The notes: a model not told the origin generated them from the letters alone. 64,000 nucleotides of DNA from Phocicoccus pinnipedialis (GCF_903994035.1 NZ_CAJEWB010000010.1:434001-498000); one strand, 5' to 3'; shown: positions 16,703-27,458, numbered from the stretch's first letter. Program-made: numbers and translations.

Positions 16703-17458
16703 CTAGCCTTCTAGCCTAATCTTCTCAATGGTTTTCAATTTAGTGTCAATAACAACTGCAGATAAAAGCCCAGGACCAATCTCTGGTACAATATGACGTT
16801 GTGGGAGTTGGTCAATAAAACGTTCTATAACTGCCTTACGATCGATACCTAGAATACCTTCGCTATATCCAGTCATTCCAACATCAGTAATATATGCAGT
16901 ACCTTTCTCTAAGATTTTCTCATCATTTGTTTGAACGTGCGTATGCGTGCCTACTACTGCATTTACACGCCCATCTAGGTAGTAGCCCATTGCAATTTTT
17001 TCACTTGTCGTTTCTGCGTGAAAATCTACAAATGCTTCGTCATATGTATTTTCTTCTAAAATCTCATCGATCTTGGCAAACGGATTATCGATTGCTTCCA
17101 TAAAACTACGACCTTGAATATTAGCAATGAGTAGTTTCACACCGTTAACGTTCACAACTTTAACTCCATCACCCGTAACACTATCCGGGTAGTTTGCTGG
17201 TCTAATGATATTTTTTGTCTCTAATAGTTCGTGGACTTCATCTTTATGGAATGCATGATTTCCTAATGTGATGAAATCTACACCGGCAACAGTCAGCTCT
17301 TTGTAGATGGCTTTTGTAATTCCTTTACCATGAGCACTGTTTTCACCATTCACGATTGTATAGTTGATATGATATTCCTTTTTAAGATCTGCTAAATGTT
17401 CTTTAACCATGCGTCGGCCAACCTTACCAACGATGTCCCCAATAAATAATATTCTCAT
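16703..17458 (-). CDS. ymdB: YmdB metallophosphodiesterase
   Basis: A 251-residue calcineurin-like phosphoesterase of the TIGR00282/YmdB family, a cyclic nucleotide phosphodiesterase (2',3'-cAMP in vitro) that in Bacillus affects biofilm and motility decisions. Di-metal ligands are seen in FIGDIVGKVG (5-14), NGENSAHG (about 38), GNHAFHKDE (about 65), FHAETTSEK (about 150) and GTHTHVQT (about 175). The frame is open back to 17509, but ATG at 17456-17458 with GTGAGGATT upstream gives the normal MRILFIGD start; the extension would run through the rny terminator. The rny-ymdB order is conserved in Bacillales. Confidence 0.93.
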   Translation of the reverse strand: MRILFIGDIVGKVGRRMVKEHLADLKKEYHINYTIVNGENSAHGKGITKAIYKELTVAGVDFITLGNHAFHKDEVHELLETKNIIRPANYPDSVTGDGVKVVNVNGVKLLIANIQGRSFMEAIDNPFAKIDEILEENTYDEAFVDFHAETTSEKIAMGYYLDGRVNAVVGTHTHVQTNDEKILEKGTAYITDVGMTGYSEGILGIDRKAVIERFIDQLPQRHIVPEIGPGLLSAVVIDTKLKTIEKIRLEG

Positions 17459-17485
17459 AATAATCCTCACTATTTTATTAAATAA

Positions 17486-17513
17486 AAAAGATTGGAAACA
17501 GAGTTCCAATCTT
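17486..17513 (-). terminator. terminator abutting the rny stop codon
   Basis: AAGATTGGAA (17489-17498) pairs with TTCCAATCTT (17504-17513) around a five-base loop, followed on the minus strand by a run of Ts. The first stem base is the last base of the rny stop codon. Confidence 0.88.
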
Positions 17514-19072
17514 TATTTGGCATATTCTACTGCCCTCATCTCTCGGACAACTGTCACTTTGATGTGCCCTGGATATTGCAGTTCATCTTCTATTTGTGCT
17601 TTTATGTCGCGTGCAAGACGATGAGCTTTGACGTCATCGATTTCTTCCGGGCTAACCATAATGCGGATTTCTCTACCTGCTTGAATCGCAAATGATTTCT
17701 CTACACCTGGGTAACCGAGAGCGATCTGCTCTAAGTTTTCTAATCGTTTAACATAGTTTTCTAGAGTTTCTCTACGTGCACCTGGTCTTGCAGCACTTAA
17801 TGCATCTGCCGCTGCTACAATGATTGAAATTATATTTGTTGGTTCTACATCACCGTGATGCGACTCAATCGCGTTAATTACAATATCAGATTCTTTATAG
17901 CGTTTCGCTAAGTTTACACCGATTTCAACATGAGATCCTTCAATTTCATGGTCAATCGATTTACCGATATCATGTAATAACCCTGCGCGACGTGCTAATG
18001 AAACATCAAGTCCGAGTTCTGCGGCAAGCATACCCGCTAAGTATCCTACTTCAACTGAGTGTTTGAGGACATTTTGTCCATAACTAAGCCTGAATTTCAT
18101 CTTACCTAAGTGCTTGATGAGTTCAGGATGTAAGTTGTGAATGTCCACTTCAAAGGCTGCTTGTTCACCTGCATCTCGTATTTCTGTTTCAATATTACGA
18201 CGTGCTTTGTCTACCATTTCTTCAATTCTACCTGGATGGATACGTCCATCTTTTACAAGTTCTTCTAAGGCGTTTTTTGCAATAGTACGTCGAATTGGGT
18301 CGAAGCCTGAAAGAATTACTGCTTCAGGTGTATCATCGATTATTAAATCGACACCTGTGAGTGTTTCAATCGTTCTAATATTACGACCTTCACGTCCAAT
18401 GATTCTGCCTTTCATTTCGTCGTTTGGTAGGTTTACAACTGATACTGTAGATTCACTTGTGTACTCAGCTGCATAGCGCTGTGTCACTGTCGCAAGAAGT
18501 TCCCTCGCGTCTTTTTCTACAGTTTGTTCCATTTCGGCTTTCTTTTCTTTGACCATTACAGCCATATCATGTGACAGTTCTTTTTCGAGTTCAGCAAAAA
18601 TTTCTTGTTTTGCTTCATCTCTAGTTAGTCCGGAGATGCGAGTCAATTCTGAATTTTGTTGACTGATAATTTCGTTAATCTTTTCTTCTCTGGCATCTAC
18701 CATTTGCTGTTTTTCTTCAATTTTTGCTTCTTTTGAATCAAGCATCTCGTCTTTTCTATCTAAGAGTTCACTCTTAGAATCAAGAGTCGTTTCACGATTC
18801 AAAAGCCTAGATTCAAATGATTTCAACATTTCACGTGACTCACTTGTTTCACGTTCAAATGCTTCTCTTAGTTTTTGATTCTCTTCTTTTGCTTCAAGCA
18901 ACTTTTCTTTCTTCAAGTTCGTTGCTTCTTTTTCAGCTTCCGCAATAATATGACTTGCTGACGTTCGCGCTTGTTCCTGTCTCTTAGTTAACATATTATT
19001 AACGATAAAATATCCGATAACAACACCTAGGATAATACCAAATAAGATTAAGAAAATGTTTTGGAAGTCCAC
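17513..19072 (-). CDS. rny: ribonuclease Y
   Basis: A membrane-anchored endoribonuclease that starts decay and processing of many mRNAs. An N-terminal membrane helix (about 3-25) is followed by a long coiled coil (about 30-200, highly charged with many KEE/LDSK repeats), a KH domain with [15 protein letters not shown] (about 215-230) and an HD domain with [12 protein letters not shown] (about 362-373). The frame begins at a GTG at 19081, but that codon lies inside the AGGGAGG ribosome site. The GTG at 19070-19072, eight bases beyond it, is the better start and gives exactly the 519 residues of the Staphylococcus protein. Downstream ymdB follows after a terminator. Its helper RicA and partners RNase J2 and PNPase are encoded in the same window. 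Confidence 0.96.
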   Translation of the reverse strand: MDFQNIFLILFGIILGVVIGYFIVNNMLTKRQEQARTSASHIIAEAEKEATNLKKEKLLEAKEENQKLREAFERETSESREMLKSFESRLLNRETTLDSKSELLDRKDEMLDSKEAKIEEKQQMVDAREEKINEIISQQNSELTRISGLTRDEAKQEIFAELEKELSHDMAVMVKEKKAEMEQTVEKDARELLATVTQRYAAEYTSESTVSVVNLPNDEMKGRIIGREGRNIRTIETLTGVDLIIDDTPEAVILSGFDPIRRTIAKNALEELVKDGRIHPGRIEEMVDKARRNIETEIRDAGEQAAFEVDIHNLHPELIKHLGKMKFRLSYGQNVLKHSVEVGYLAGMLAAELGLDVSLARRAGLLHDIGKSIDHEIEGSHVEIGVNLAKRYKESDIVINAIESHHGDVEPTNIISIIVAAADALSAARPGARRETLENYVKRLENLEQIALGYPGVEKSFAIQAGREIRIMVSPEEIDDVKAHRLARDIKAQIEDELQYPGHIKVTVVREMRAVEYAK

Positions 19073-19178
19073 AAAATACACCTCCCTAAAGCTTATTTTT
19101 CAGTGTGTTGATTATAACGTATTTTAAATTTTTGAATTTATCATACATATTTATAGTATAGTTTATTTAAAAATAAAT

Positions 19179-19204
19179 CAAGCACTAGGAATACCTAGTG
19201 CTTG
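19179..19204 (-). terminator. terminator after recA
   Basis: An 11-bp perfect stem, CAAGCACTAGG with CCTAGTGCTTG around a four-base loop, followed on the minus strand by ATTTATTTTT. It begins eight bases past the recA stop. Confidence 0.92.
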
Positions 19205-19212
19205 ATAAAAAA

Positions 19213-20259
19213 TTAGTTATCGAATAATTTTTCTTCGTCCGTTTTCTCTTCTGTTGACTCTTCTTCCTTTTCACCATTGAAACCAAGTGCATCTCTTAAA
19301 CGACTTTCAATATCTTCAAGAATTTCTTTGTTTTCGGATAGGTACTCTTTAACATTTTCTTTACCTTGACCAAGTCTCTCTCCATTATATGAATACCAAG
19401 CACCGCTTTTATCTACAATGTCATATTCTACACCTAAGTCGATTACTTCACCTGTACGTGAGATACCTTGGCCATACATGATGTCTACTTCTGCGATTCT
19501 AAATGGTGGTGCAACTTTGTTTTTTACAACTTTAATTTTAGTTCTGTTACCAACGATATCTTGTCCGAGTTTCAGCTGTTCAGCACGACGTACTTCTAAG
19601 CGAACTGAACTATAGAATTTTAGCGCACGTCCACCAGGAGTAACTTCTGGGTTACCAAACATAACTCCTACTTTTTCACGAATCTGGTTAATGAAAATCG
19701 CAGTTGTATTACTTTTCGAAATTGCACCTGAAAGTTTACGTAACGCTTGTGACATCAGTCGTGCTTGTAAACCAACGTGTGTATCTCCCATCTCCCCTTC
19801 GATCTCTGCTTTAGGAGTAAGAGCTGCTACTGAGTCTACTACTACGATATCAACTGCACCACTGCGTACGAATGCTTCTGCAATTTCTAATCCTTGCTCA
19901 CCTGTATCCGGTTGAGAGAGGTAGAGGTTTTCAATATCTACGCCTAAGTTTTTTGCATAGACTGGGTCTAATGCATGCTCTGCATCAATGAAAGCAGCGA
20001 TCCCGCCTTGACGTTGTACTTCTGCAATTGCGTGGAGTGCAACAGTTGTTTTACCTGAAGATTCTGGTCCATAGATTTCAATAATACGTCCTTGTGGATA
20101 CCCACCTACGCCGAGTGCACGGTCAAGTGTAATTGAACCAGAAGATGTCGTGTTTACTTTACGACCTGGGTCATCACCAAGTTTCATAACTGATCCTTTA
20201 CCGAATGCTTTTTCCATATTTTTAATTACAGTGTCTAATGCTTTTTGTCTTTCGCTCAT
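19213..20259 (-). CDS. recA: recombinase RecA
   Basis: A 348-residue RecA, forming filaments on single-stranded DNA for strand exchange and SOS co-protease activity. Walker [10 protein letters not shown] (about 66-74), Walker [10 protein letters not shown], loop L2 with [22 protein letters not shown], and an acidic C-terminal tail of mostly Glu, Lys and Asp are all present. The frame is open to 20313, but ATG at 20257-20259 with CGGAGG seven bases upstream gives the standard MSERQKAL start. A LexA-like box and a good -10 lie upstream. In Staphylococcus cinA separates pgsA from recA; here they are adjacent. Confidence 0.98.
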   Translation of the reverse strand: MSERQKALDTVIKNMEKAFGKGSVMKLGDDPGRKVNTTSSGSITLDRALGVGGYPQGRIIEIYGPESSGKTTVALHAIAEVQRQGGIAAFIDAEHALDPVYAKNLGVDIENLYLSQPDTGEQGLEIAEAFVRSGAVDIVVVDSVAALTPKAEIEGEMGDTHVGLQARLMSQALRKLSGAISKSNTTAIFINQIREKVGVMFGNPEVTPGGRALKFYSSVRLEVRRAEQLKLGQDIVGNRTKIKVVKNKVAPPFRIAEVDIMYGQGISRTGEVIDLGVEYDIVDKSGAWYSYNGERLGQGKENVKEYLSENKEILEDIESRLRDALGFNGEKEEESTEEKTDEEKLFDN

Positions 20260-20297
20260 AATAAACCTCCGAAATTTCCGATATATAAGTTCTATCA

Positions 20298-20338
20298 AAT
20301 TATAACACAGCAAAAATAAAAAAGCGAATATACGTTCG
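20298..20338 (-). promoter_or_regulatory. recA promoter with LexA-like operator that is also the pgsA terminator
   Basis: A palindromic CGAATATACGTTCG (20325-20338) differs at two positions from the Gram-positive SOS box CGAACATATGTTCG. On the minus strand a consensus TATAAT follows about 18 bases after a TTCGCT -35 that overlaps the box, so a bound LexA would block polymerase. The same bases form GCGAA-loop-TTCGC followed by six Ts, an intrinsic terminator for pgsA. LexA identity is inferred from the palindrome and position. Confidence 0.65.
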
Positions 20339-20420
20339 CTTTTTTATTCGCAGTTATTTAATTTTACTTATGCAAAATTTAGCATATACACATAAATTAT
20401 ACCGTTGCTTAATAACTACT

Positions 20421-21002
20421 TTATTTTTGATTCTTAAATACATTTCTGCCTTTATAGAAATACTCAATCATTGAAAGTATTGTAAATAGTACAGCGATAT
20501 ACATAAATACCATACCAAGTGAGAACCCAGAGTATTTTACTAAGATGTCACCGAACAATAAAAATACGAGTGCAAGCATTTGGAAGACTGTTTTTATTTT
20601 GCCAAGTTGACCTGCTGCACTTACAAACCCTTGTTCGACTTGAAGCAGTCTTAAACCTGTTACTGCAAACTCGCGAGCGATGATAACAATTGCTATCCAG
20701 CTTGAGATTGTATCCCACTCAACTAAGACGATAAGTCCACTTGCTACAAGAAGTTTATCGGCAAGAGGATCTAAAAACTTACCCATATTTGTAATTAAAT
20801 CTAATTTTCGTGCAAGGAATCCATCTAATGCGTCAGTTAAACTCGCAATTACAAAGATGATAGCAGCAATTAACTGCTCTACACGTATCTCTAATCCACC
20901 TAAAAAGCTTGTATTACCAAATCCGAAGTCGTTAATAGCAAAGATGATAAAAACAGGAATCAGTAATACACGTACTATAGTTATCTGATTTGGAAGATTC
21001 AT
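20421..21002 (-). CDS. pgsA: CDP-diacylglycerol-glycerol-3-phosphate 3-phosphatidyltransferase
   Basis: A 193-residue membrane enzyme making phosphatidylglycerol phosphate, the committed step to phosphatidylglycerol. The CDP-alcohol phosphotransferase motif is intact: [11 protein letters not shown] followed by [10 protein letters not shown] (about 60-85), with the four expected Asp residues. Several hydrophobic spans are visible, including [19 protein letters not shown] and [18 protein letters not shown] with GAAAGGAA upstream; it begins two bases after the rodZ stop. It is the last gene of the ftsK-ymfF-ymfH-ymfI-rodZ-pgsA run. Confidence 0.95.
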   Translation of the reverse strand: MNLPNQITIVRVLLIPVFIIFAINDFGFGNTSFLGGLEIRVEQLIAAIIFVIASLTDALDGFLARKLDLITNMGKFLDPLADKLLVASGLIVLVEWDTISSWIAIVIIAREFAVTGLRLLQVEQGFVSAAGQLGKIKTVFQMLALVFLLFGDILVKYSGFSLGMVFMYIAVLFTILSMIEYFYKGRNVFKNQK

Positions 21003-21004
21003 AA

Positions 21005-21784
21005 TTATTTCCTTTCTATATTAAACTGATAGAATACTGTTTTTTTGCCACTTCTATCTTCAGGATCTAACTGAATGTTGTTAATAGTAATGTTCATACT
21101 TGTTGCATCCTCAACAGCGAATAATAATTCTGTCGCATCATCGTTGATTTCATATTCACCTTCACTGATTGAGTCATAGACATATCCCGTATTTAGATTA
21201 TCTGTTAAATTAACGAGTGTGTTTTTGGAATGGAATGCAAAGACAATAGGTTCAGATGTCTCAATGTTATAGACCAATGTATTACCATCAAGACCTACAA
21301 ATTCCACTTTAGAATCTTTTTGAACTTCATCTTTTTGCTCTTTTACGACTGCACCTTCACTTGACACAGCATCATAAATTGGCTTTTTAGTAAATAAATT
21401 GCCGTCTGCTCCAATTTGTAAAAGTATAAACCAGATTACAAAAAGAGATAGGATAATCACACCAAGAGTGATGAGTGATTTTTTAAGATATAAAAACGAA
21501 TCATTTTGGCTCAACTGTCTTGTTTCTATAATTTCTTTTTTTGTTGGTAACTCTTCTTTATAGCGCTCGATCAACTCATGTCCATTTAAGTTGAGTACCT
21601 CAGTGTATTCAAGTATTAATAACTTTGCGTGTTTTGGATTTGGGAGCTTTAAGAATTCCCCTGTTTCTATAATTTGTATGATAGATCTTTTTAAACCAGA
21701 ACGTTCGGACATCTCTTTAAGAGTAATACCCGATTGTTCACGCCTTTTTCTAAGCAATGAACCAAGTTTCAATCGTTTCACCAC
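21005..21784 (-). CDS. rodZ: RodZ-like membrane protein with N-terminal helix-turn-helix (YmfM)
   Basis: A 259-residue protein. A Cro-like helix-turn-helix occupies about 8-65 ([19 protein letters not shown], then [12 protein letters not shown]), one membrane helix lies at about 108-128 ([19 protein letters not shown]), and an extracellular beta-rich domain of about 130 residues has [17 protein letters not shown] and [14 protein letters not shown], resembling the DUF4115 domain of RodZ. RodZ links cell-shape machinery to the membrane. The start is uncertain: two adjacent GTG codons (21784, 21781) with only a weak ribosome site, and a later TTG is possible. It is placed between ymfI and pgsA as in other Bacillales. 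Confidence 0.85.
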   Translation of the reverse strand: MVKRLKLGSLLRKRREQSGITLKEMSERSGLKRSIIQIIETGEFLKLPNPKHAKLLILEYTEVLNLNGHELIERYKEELPTKKEIIETRQLSQNDSFLYLKKSLITLGVIILSLFVIWFILLQIGADGNLFTKKPIYDAVSSEGAVVKEQKDEVQKDSKVEFVGLDGNTLVYNIETSEPIVFAFHSKNTLVNLTDNLNTGYVYDSISEGEYEINDDATELLFAVEDATSMNITINNIQLDPEDRSGKKTVFYQFNIERK

Positions 21785-21800
21785 ATTTCTTTAATTACCA

Positions 21801-22487
21801 TTAAGTATACCAACCACCATTAATATTGAATACCTCTCCAGTGATTGATTTTGAAGATTCACTGCAAATAAATTCGATAAGTTTCGCTACTTCATTTGGT
21901 TCTATAAATTTATTTTGTGGAAGTTCATCTAATAATATTTCCTGATCTGTCGTGCTCAGTTCATTCGTCATATGACCACTCACAACACCAGGAGCAACAG
22001 CATTAACCGTAACATTTGTTAAAGCAAGCTCTTTAGCTAGTGATTTTACAAGAGTATTTTGTGCACCTTTCATTGAGGCATAAATACTTTCGCAACTTGC
22101 ACCAGCCTGCCCCCATATTGAAGATACAACAATAATTCTCCCATACTTACTCTTTTTCAATAATGGAAGTGTCGCCTGAATAAACAGCACCAAGTTCTTC
22201 ATAGATAATGTGTACTGCGTATCCATATCAGTTATTGTTACGTCCTGAATCATTCCAAAATGCGAAAAACCCGGTGTGTAAATGAGAGCATCTAAATGAG
22301 TCAAGTCTTGCATCATTTCGTGTAAATCACGCAGGTTCACTTCTTTAGTTAGATTCATAAAGTAGTGTTTACTTGTAAATTTTGGTGTCCTCTTATTTGA
22401 CACACTGATTACTTTGTCATTTTGAAATAGTTTATGAACAGCATTTCCGATATCTCCTGTTGCGCCAACAATTAATATATTACTCAT
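21801..22487 (-). CDS. ymfI: short-chain dehydrogenase/reductase YmfI (FabG-like)
   Basis: A 228-residue NAD(P)-dependent SDR. The cofactor motif is GATGDIGNAV (about 7-16), the catalytic Ser is in VSSIWGQ (about 138) and the YxxxK pair is YASMK (about 151-155); NVNGGWYT closes the protein as in FabG. Its substrate is unknown; 3-oxoacyl-ACP reductase is the usual generic label. The frame opens with a TTG at 22496, but the ATG at 22485-22487 gives the family start. It overlaps the ymfH stop by eight bases and has no good ribosome site, which suggests translational coupling. Confidence 0.88.
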   Translation of the reverse strand: MSNILIVGATGDIGNAVHKLFQNDKVISVSNKRTPKFTSKHYFMNLTKEVNLRDLHEMMQDLTHLDALIYTPGFSHFGMIQDVTITDMDTQYTLSMKNLVLFIQATLPLLKKSKYGRIIVVSSIWGQAGASCESIYASMKGAQNTLVKSLAKELALTNVTVNAVAPGVVSGHMTNELSTTDQEILLDELPQNKFIEPNEVAKLIEFICSESSKSITGEVFNINGGWYT

Positions 22488-23766
22488 AAGGTACAACCAG
22501 TGATTCTGACATATATTTAGGATCTAGTACTTCAACGAATGTTGCCTTGACATCCTCAAGTGTAATTTCTTCAACTATTGAAGGAATTTCATAAAGGTTA
22601 TTTCCATCAAGTAAATATTTTGTATATTGATTTGCGATGTACTCTGGAGAGTCTAGTGAAGATAAGTAATCTCCGAGAAGCTCTCTCTTTTGAGATAAGA
22701 GCATTTCTTCAGTGAAGTAATCTGTAGTCTTCACTTCTTCAATAATATCTAAGATTCTATCAACAACTTCTTTAGAGTTACTACCGCGTGAAGTGAACAA
22801 AGTATGTCCATACGTATGTTCTGCAGAGAAACCAAAGTTAAATGACTCATCTATTAAAGATTCATTAATCATCTCATAGTAAAATTTCGACTGTGCTCCA
22901 AATACCATGTCTAGCGCAAACATCATGATAATATCGCGTTTGGCCTCATTATATTTGTCTTCTTCACCATGCTCTAAATATTTAAACCCTAGCATAAGTC
23001 TAGTATCTGAAACATTCATTGAAGTCTCAGATATTCTTTCTAGAACCGCTTTTGGCTCAACTTCAAAATGATGAGTAATCTCTTTTAAATCTTCAATGTT
23101 TCTGTTTTCTTGATGTGTGCGGATAAAATCAAACAACTCTTCAGTATCGAAATCACCAACGATGACCATAACCATATTGTTTGGCGCATAGAAAGTCTCA
23201 TGACATAAGTATAGAGTTTCTTTTGTGATTTCACTGATCGACTCTAAAGTACCCGCTATATCAATACGAATCGGATGCTTTTGATAGAGTGATTCTAGTA
23301 GTTGGTTATACACTCTAAATCCTGGGTTGTCTTGATACATCTTAATTTCTTCATTAATAATACCTATTTCTTTTTTAACTGATTCATCTGTGAAAAATGG
23401 TTTCTCAACCATATCCATGAGCAGTTTTAAGTTTTCATAGAAATTTTCTGTACATGAAAATAGATAAGTTGTCCTGTCATATGATGTAAACGCATTCGCA
23501 TTCGCACCTTTTTGAGAGAATTTATTGAATACGTCACCATCTTCTTTTTCAAACATTTTATGCTCTAAGAAGTGTGCAATACCGTCTGGGATTTTATAGC
23601 GCGTGCCGTCCACAGTAAAATCATTGTCAATTGAACCAAACTTCGCTGTATAAGTAACAAATTTCTTATTGAATCCACTCTTTTTTATATAAATAACTTC
23701 TAGCCCGTTGTTCATTTTTTCATGATAGACTGTCTCATCAATATCTTTATAATGTTTCACTTTCAT
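22480..23766 (-). CDS. ymfH: M16-family zinc peptidase YmfH (catalytic partner)
   Basis: A 428-residue pitrilysin-fold protein. The inverted zinc motif HxxEH is present as HFLEHKMFE (about 64-72), with the downstream Glu expected in the KKEIGIINEEIKMYQ helix. The R/Y substrate-binding pair of the C-terminal half is not evident. It pairs with YmfF, which has the opposite pattern. The GTG at 23775 lies inside the GGAGG ribosome site, so the ATG at 23764-23766, eight bases beyond it, is the start. The first bases overlap the end of ymfF by 20. No signal peptide; cytosolic. The peptide substrate is unknown. Confidence 0.9.
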   Translation of the reverse strand: MKVKHYKDIDETVYHEKMNNGLEVIYIKKSGFNKKFVTYTAKFGSIDNDFTVDGTRYKIPDGIAHFLEHKMFEKEDGDVFNKFSQKGANANAFTSYDRTTYLFSCTENFYENLKLLMDMVEKPFFTDESVKKEIGIINEEIKMYQDNPGFRVYNQLLESLYQKHPIRIDIAGTLESISEITKETLYLCHETFYAPNNMVMVIVGDFDTEELFDFIRTHQENRNIEDLKEITHHFEVEPKAVLERISETSMNVSDTRLMLGFKYLEHGEEDKYNEAKRDIIMMFALDMVFGAQSKFYYEMINESLIDESFNFGFSAEHTYGHTLFTSRGSNSKEVVDRILDIIEEVKTTDYFTEEMLLSQKRELLGDYLSSLDSPEYIANQYTKYLLDGNNLYEIPSIVEEITLEDVKATFVEVLDPKYMSESLVVPYE

Positions 23767-25012
23767 TGGTTTCACCTCCAGTCAATGTATATACAGTATC
23801 GAGATGAGTATGTTTAGCCACATTTATTACAGATTCTCTCGTTACACGTGACAGTTGTTCATCAACGTATTCAAAATCAACGCCTGCTAAAAAATGTCCA
23901 TATAGTGTTGCGATAACACCTTTTGGCTTATCCATTGAATCAAGTCTTGCAGATAAAAACTGATTTTTTGATTCTTCTAGAAATTCTTCAGTAAATTCTC
24001 CATTTCTGAATTTGTCTAATTCCTTCATAACATGAATTTCAGTTTCCTTCACTCTATTGAAATCAACCCCTGCAATCGCGAATAAAACACCATTTTTTAT
24101 ATCAAGTTCAGAATGAATTTGGTATGCGAGTGATAATTTTTCACGTAGATTCATGAAGAGATATGATGCGGCACTCCCACCAAACATTCTGTTGAAGATA
24201 CGAGCACTCATCATGTCTGCTTGTTTTTTTTCGATTCTAAATCCTAGAATTGTCTTCGCTTGTTCAATCTTTTCGTAATCTGTTTGATAGTTGATGACAT
24301 TTGTTATTTGTCCGTCGAATCCATGATATGGAAGCTTCACGTAATTATCCCGAGAATAGATTTTTTTCAAAGATTCCACTTCTTCGTCTGAAGTTTGACC
24401 AACAACAAGGATGACCATTTCATCTTCTTTCATCATCTTTTTGTGTTCCCTCATAATATCATCTAAGGTAATCGAATCAATATGTTCTATTTTACCAAAT
24501 GACATATGACGGTTTGGTTCATCTTTAAACATGATGTTTAACATGTTGATATACGCACGCTGCATAGAACTATCCATGAGAAGTGACAACTTGTTCTTGT
24601 GAAGTCTCTTCTCTTGCTCAAGAAAAGCACTCCACTCCTCATTATATTCAAATGGTGTTGTGAGCATATCATTTAAGAATTCACATAAATCATTAAAGAT
24701 ATTTAAATCTTCGTGAATGAAGCGTTCATTTGCAAATTCAATCGTGAAGTTCACGACATGTGAGTCACCACGTTTAGTAGTCCCCTCAGTAAGGTGAGCC
24801 CCATAATATTTTGCCAAGAACTGAACAAGCTCTGTTTCAGTTCTTAGCTTCTTCGTACGCTTTACCATCATGCGTGACAGTATATTTCTAACTGTTGTTG
24901 TTTTTTCATCTAACGTATTTCTAAATGAGATACGTATCGTAAATGTTTTAAACTTATCTGTTCTAATATCGATAATTGGGATATTGTTTACAGTAGTTTC
25001 ATTAATTTTCAC
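23747..25012 (-). CDS. ymfF: M16-family peptidase-like protein YmfF (non-catalytic partner)
   Basis: A 421-residue pitrilysin-fold protein without an HxxEH motif: the corresponding stretch reads YYGAHLTEGTTKRG, so it cannot bind the catalytic zinc. The C-terminal half keeps FMNLREKLSLAYQ, the R/Y element that helps bind substrate. This complements YmfH and points to an obligate heterodimer, as in mitochondrial processing peptidase. The start is GTG at 25010-25012 with AAGGGG upstream. It lies 12 bases after ftsK; the GntR-type regulator found between them in Staphylococcus is absent. Confidence 0.88.
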   Translation of the reverse strand: MKINETTVNNIPIIDIRTDKFKTFTIRISFRNTLDEKTTTVRNILSRMMVKRTKKLRTETELVQFLAKYYGAHLTEGTTKRGDSHVVNFTIEFANERFIHEDLNIFNDLCEFLNDMLTTPFEYNEEWSAFLEQEKRLHKNKLSLLMDSSMQRAYINMLNIMFKDEPNRHMSFGKIEHIDSITLDDIMREHKKMMKEDEMVILVVGQTSDEEVESLKKIYSRDNYVKLPYHGFDGQITNVINYQTDYEKIEQAKTILGFRIEKKQADMMSARIFNRMFGGSAASYLFMNLREKLSLAYQIHSELDIKNGVLFAIAGVDFNRVKETEIHVMKELDKFRNGEFTEEFLEESKNQFLSARLDSMDKPKGVIATLYGHFLAGVDFEYVDEQLSRVTRESVINVAKHTHLDTVYTLTGGETNESETL

Positions 25013-25024
25013 ATATAAAACCCC

Positions 25025-27427
25025 TTATACATCTTGCTCTTGTACGAGTACATTACGTGGTTTTGAACCACTTGCCGGTCCGATGATACCATTTCTTTCT
25101 AGATCATCAACGAGTCGTGCTGCACGGTTATACCCAATTCTAAATTGTCTCTGAAGTAAACTTGCAGAAGCGCGCTGTTCTTCTATAACGAACCATTTCG
25201 CTTCACCGTATAGTTCGTCTTCTGATTCAACTTCCTCTACCTCTTTTTTCTCTTGATTTAAAATAACCGATTTTTCGTAGTTTGCTTTCATTTGTGATGT
25301 TACAAATTCTACAACGTCGATCACTTCTTCGTCTGATAAAAACGCACCCTGAACACGTAGTGGTTTAGAGCGTCCGGAAGGTAAGAAAAGCATGTCCCCT
25401 CTACCGAGTAGTTTTTCTGCTCCACCAGAATCAATGATTGTACGCGAATCAGTAGATGAACTGACGGAGAACGCGATTCGCGATGGAATGTTTGCTTTAA
25501 TAATACCTGTAATAACGTCAACAGAAGGACGCTGAGTTGCAATAATCAGGTGAATACCTGCAGCACGTGCCATCTGAGCAATTCTCGTAATTGATGCTTC
25601 GACATCTTTTGATGCGACCATCATCAGGTCTGCCAACTCGTCAATAATGACAACAATATAAGGCATCTGTGTGACCTTTTCCGGATTCTCAGCGTTTTTC
25701 TTTAAATATTTATTGTAAGCTGAGATATTTTTCGTGTGTGTCGCACTGAATAAGTCATAACGACGTTCCATCTCATTCACGATTCTATTTAACGCATCTG
25801 CAGCTTTCTGTGGATTCGTCACGACAGGACTAAGCAAATGCGGAATCCCATTATAAACATTTAATTCTACCATTTTAGGGTCAATCATCATCAGTTTCAC
25901 TTCATGCGGCTTTGCATTAAGTAGTATTGATACGATAATCCCGTTAATACATACTGACTTACCACTCCCTGTAGAACCTGCTACAAGTAAATGAGGCATC
26001 TTGTTAAGTTCTGCCATGATCGGTGCTCCGGAAATATCTTTACCAAGCCCTACTTCTAATACGTTACTAGATGATTTACGCTTCATCACTTCACGTAGAG
26101 TTACCATCGAAACAACCGAGTTGGGCACTTCAATACCCACTGCTGATTTACCAGGAATCGGTGCTTCAATACGAATATCTTTAGCTGCTAAAGAGAGTGC
26201 AATATCATTTTGTAGATTGATAATTCTAGAAACTTTAACCCCGATATCTGGCTGAATTTCAAATTGCGTTACAGCCGGACCAATACGAATCTTAGAAACT
26301 TTCGCGCTTACACCAAAATTGTGTAGTGTTTCCTCTAAGACTTTCCCCTGCTGTAAAACTTCTTTGTTTGATACTTTCTCAACATTATCGGCATCTTTAA
26401 GCAATGTGATTGGTGGTACTTTATATTCGATAAGTGCTTTGATCTCAGAATCGTCGAGTTCATCTTCTTCTGTATTTGCTTTAGGTGCGTCTATGGTAAT
26501 CGTTTCGTCAAGTTCTTCTTCCTCGTACTCAAGCTCTACAGAGTCATCTTTCTCAGTTTCAATCTTGAGGTCTGATTCTTCCTCATTAACTTCTAAAGTT
26601 GAGCTTTCATTAGTATCTTTGTACTCCTCATCTGAAACAAAAATTTGTGGTTCAAATCTTTCTTGAGCCTCTTTGACTGTCACTTCATCTTTCGTTTCTT
26701 TTTTCTTAAGGGCATCTAGAAGTGGCTTCTTACGCGAATGCTTCTTTTTTAATCTGGAAGCATTATCTTCACCAGAAGGTGTATCAGACTTCTCTTTATT
26801 CTCTCTAGCTTTAGATTTTACTCTTTGTGATGATACAGTTTCACTGATCTTCATGAATATACTCTTGAACATTTCGCCAACTTTAACGAAATCTCTTCTG
26901 AGCACTGCTTCAATACTTTGGTTTCTAATTAAAATAATCGCAAAGTAGATAAATACGAAAGATAACATCACCGTTCCAATGAAGCTAATTCCACTGCTTA
27001 AGAATGAGAACATCGACTGACCAATTGTTCCACCACCAGTGAAGTTTTTAAACCTTGTTTCTTCAATAAGTGCTCTGGTTTCCATAAATGTGTAGTAATT
27101 TTTAGTGAGTGGACGATTCGTAAAGTAAAGAATACTGTGGAATAAGTAAATGAATCCAAATTGTAAGAATACATAGCCCATCATACGTCTAGTAAACGGG
27201 AAATGGTGGTTCATTGCTACATAAATACTAGTCAGCACAATTATTACATACGTAAAGTATCGACTCGTTCCAAAAAGATACGTAAACATGGAATCGATAT
27301 ATGAACCAACTGAGCCAAGTTGAAAGAATGAAATTAATATAATTAAAATTAATACAAAGCTCGTGAGGGCAAAATATCGTTGTCTATCCTTCTTTTTACT
27401 ACGTCTCGTACTTTTCTTTCTCGCCAT
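25025..27427 (-). CDS. ftsK: DNA translocase FtsK/SpoIIIE
   Basis: An 800-residue septal DNA pump that clears chromosome from the division plane. The N-terminus has about four membrane helices (about 20-175, for example [16 protein letters not shown]). A charged linker of about 150 residues is very rich in Glu and Asp, then comes the motor with Walker [14 protein letters not shown] near 480 and Walker [12 protein letters not shown]. The C-terminal winged-helix gamma domain ([25 protein letters not shown]) reads the polar KOPS/SRS motifs. ATG with GAAAGGAC upstream. Length is close to the Staphylococcus SpoIIIE homologue. Confidence 0.96.
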   Translation of the reverse strand: MARKKSTRRSKKKDRQRYFALTSFVLILIILISFFQLGSVGSYIDSMFTYLFGTSRYFTYVIIVLTSIYVAMNHHFPFTRRMMGYVFLQFGFIYLFHSILYFTNRPLTKNYYTFMETRALIEETRFKNFTGGGTIGQSMFSFLSSGISFIGTVMLSFVFIYFAIILIRNQSIEAVLRRDFVKVGEMFKSIFMKISETVSSQRVKSKARENKEKSDTPSGEDNASRLKKKHSRKKPLLDALKKKETKDEVTVKEAQERFEPQIFVSDEEYKDTNESSTLEVNEEESDLKIETEKDDSVELEYEEEELDETITIDAPKANTEEDELDDSEIKALIEYKVPPITLLKDADNVEKVSNKEVLQQGKVLEETLHNFGVSAKVSKIRIGPAVTQFEIQPDIGVKVSRIINLQNDIALSLAAKDIRIEAPIPGKSAVGIEVPNSVVSMVTLREVMKRKSSSNVLEVGLGKDISGAPIMAELNKMPHLLVAGSTGSGKSVCINGIIVSILLNAKPHEVKLMMIDPKMVELNVYNGIPHLLSPVVTNPQKAADALNRIVNEMERRYDLFSATHTKNISAYNKYLKKNAENPEKVTQMPYIVVIIDELADLMMVASKDVEASITRIAQMARAAGIHLIIATQRPSVDVITGIIKANIPSRIAFSVSSSTDSRTIIDSGGAEKLLGRGDMLFLPSGRSKPLRVQGAFLSDEEVIDVVEFVTSQMKANYEKSVILNQEKKEVEEVESEDELYGEAKWFVIEEQRASASLLQRQFRIGYNRAARLVDDLERNGIIGPASGSKPRNVLVQEQDV

Positions 27428-27458
27428 AGCAAAAGTCCTTTCAATAAATAAAAAATGA

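Noticed and set aside
25321-25542. 73-codon minus-strand frame inside ftsK
   Set aside because: It overlaps the conserved motor domain in another frame and has no recognisable family; also rejected was the 88-codon frame at 41597-41863 in polC.
26319-26666. Long plus-strand frames opposite ftsK, and similar frames opposite polC, infB, korA, pnp and others
   Set aside because: They lie entirely within well-supported genes, lack ribosome sites, and are Ser/Thr-rich or otherwise biased as expected for the reverse complement of charged protein coding DNA.
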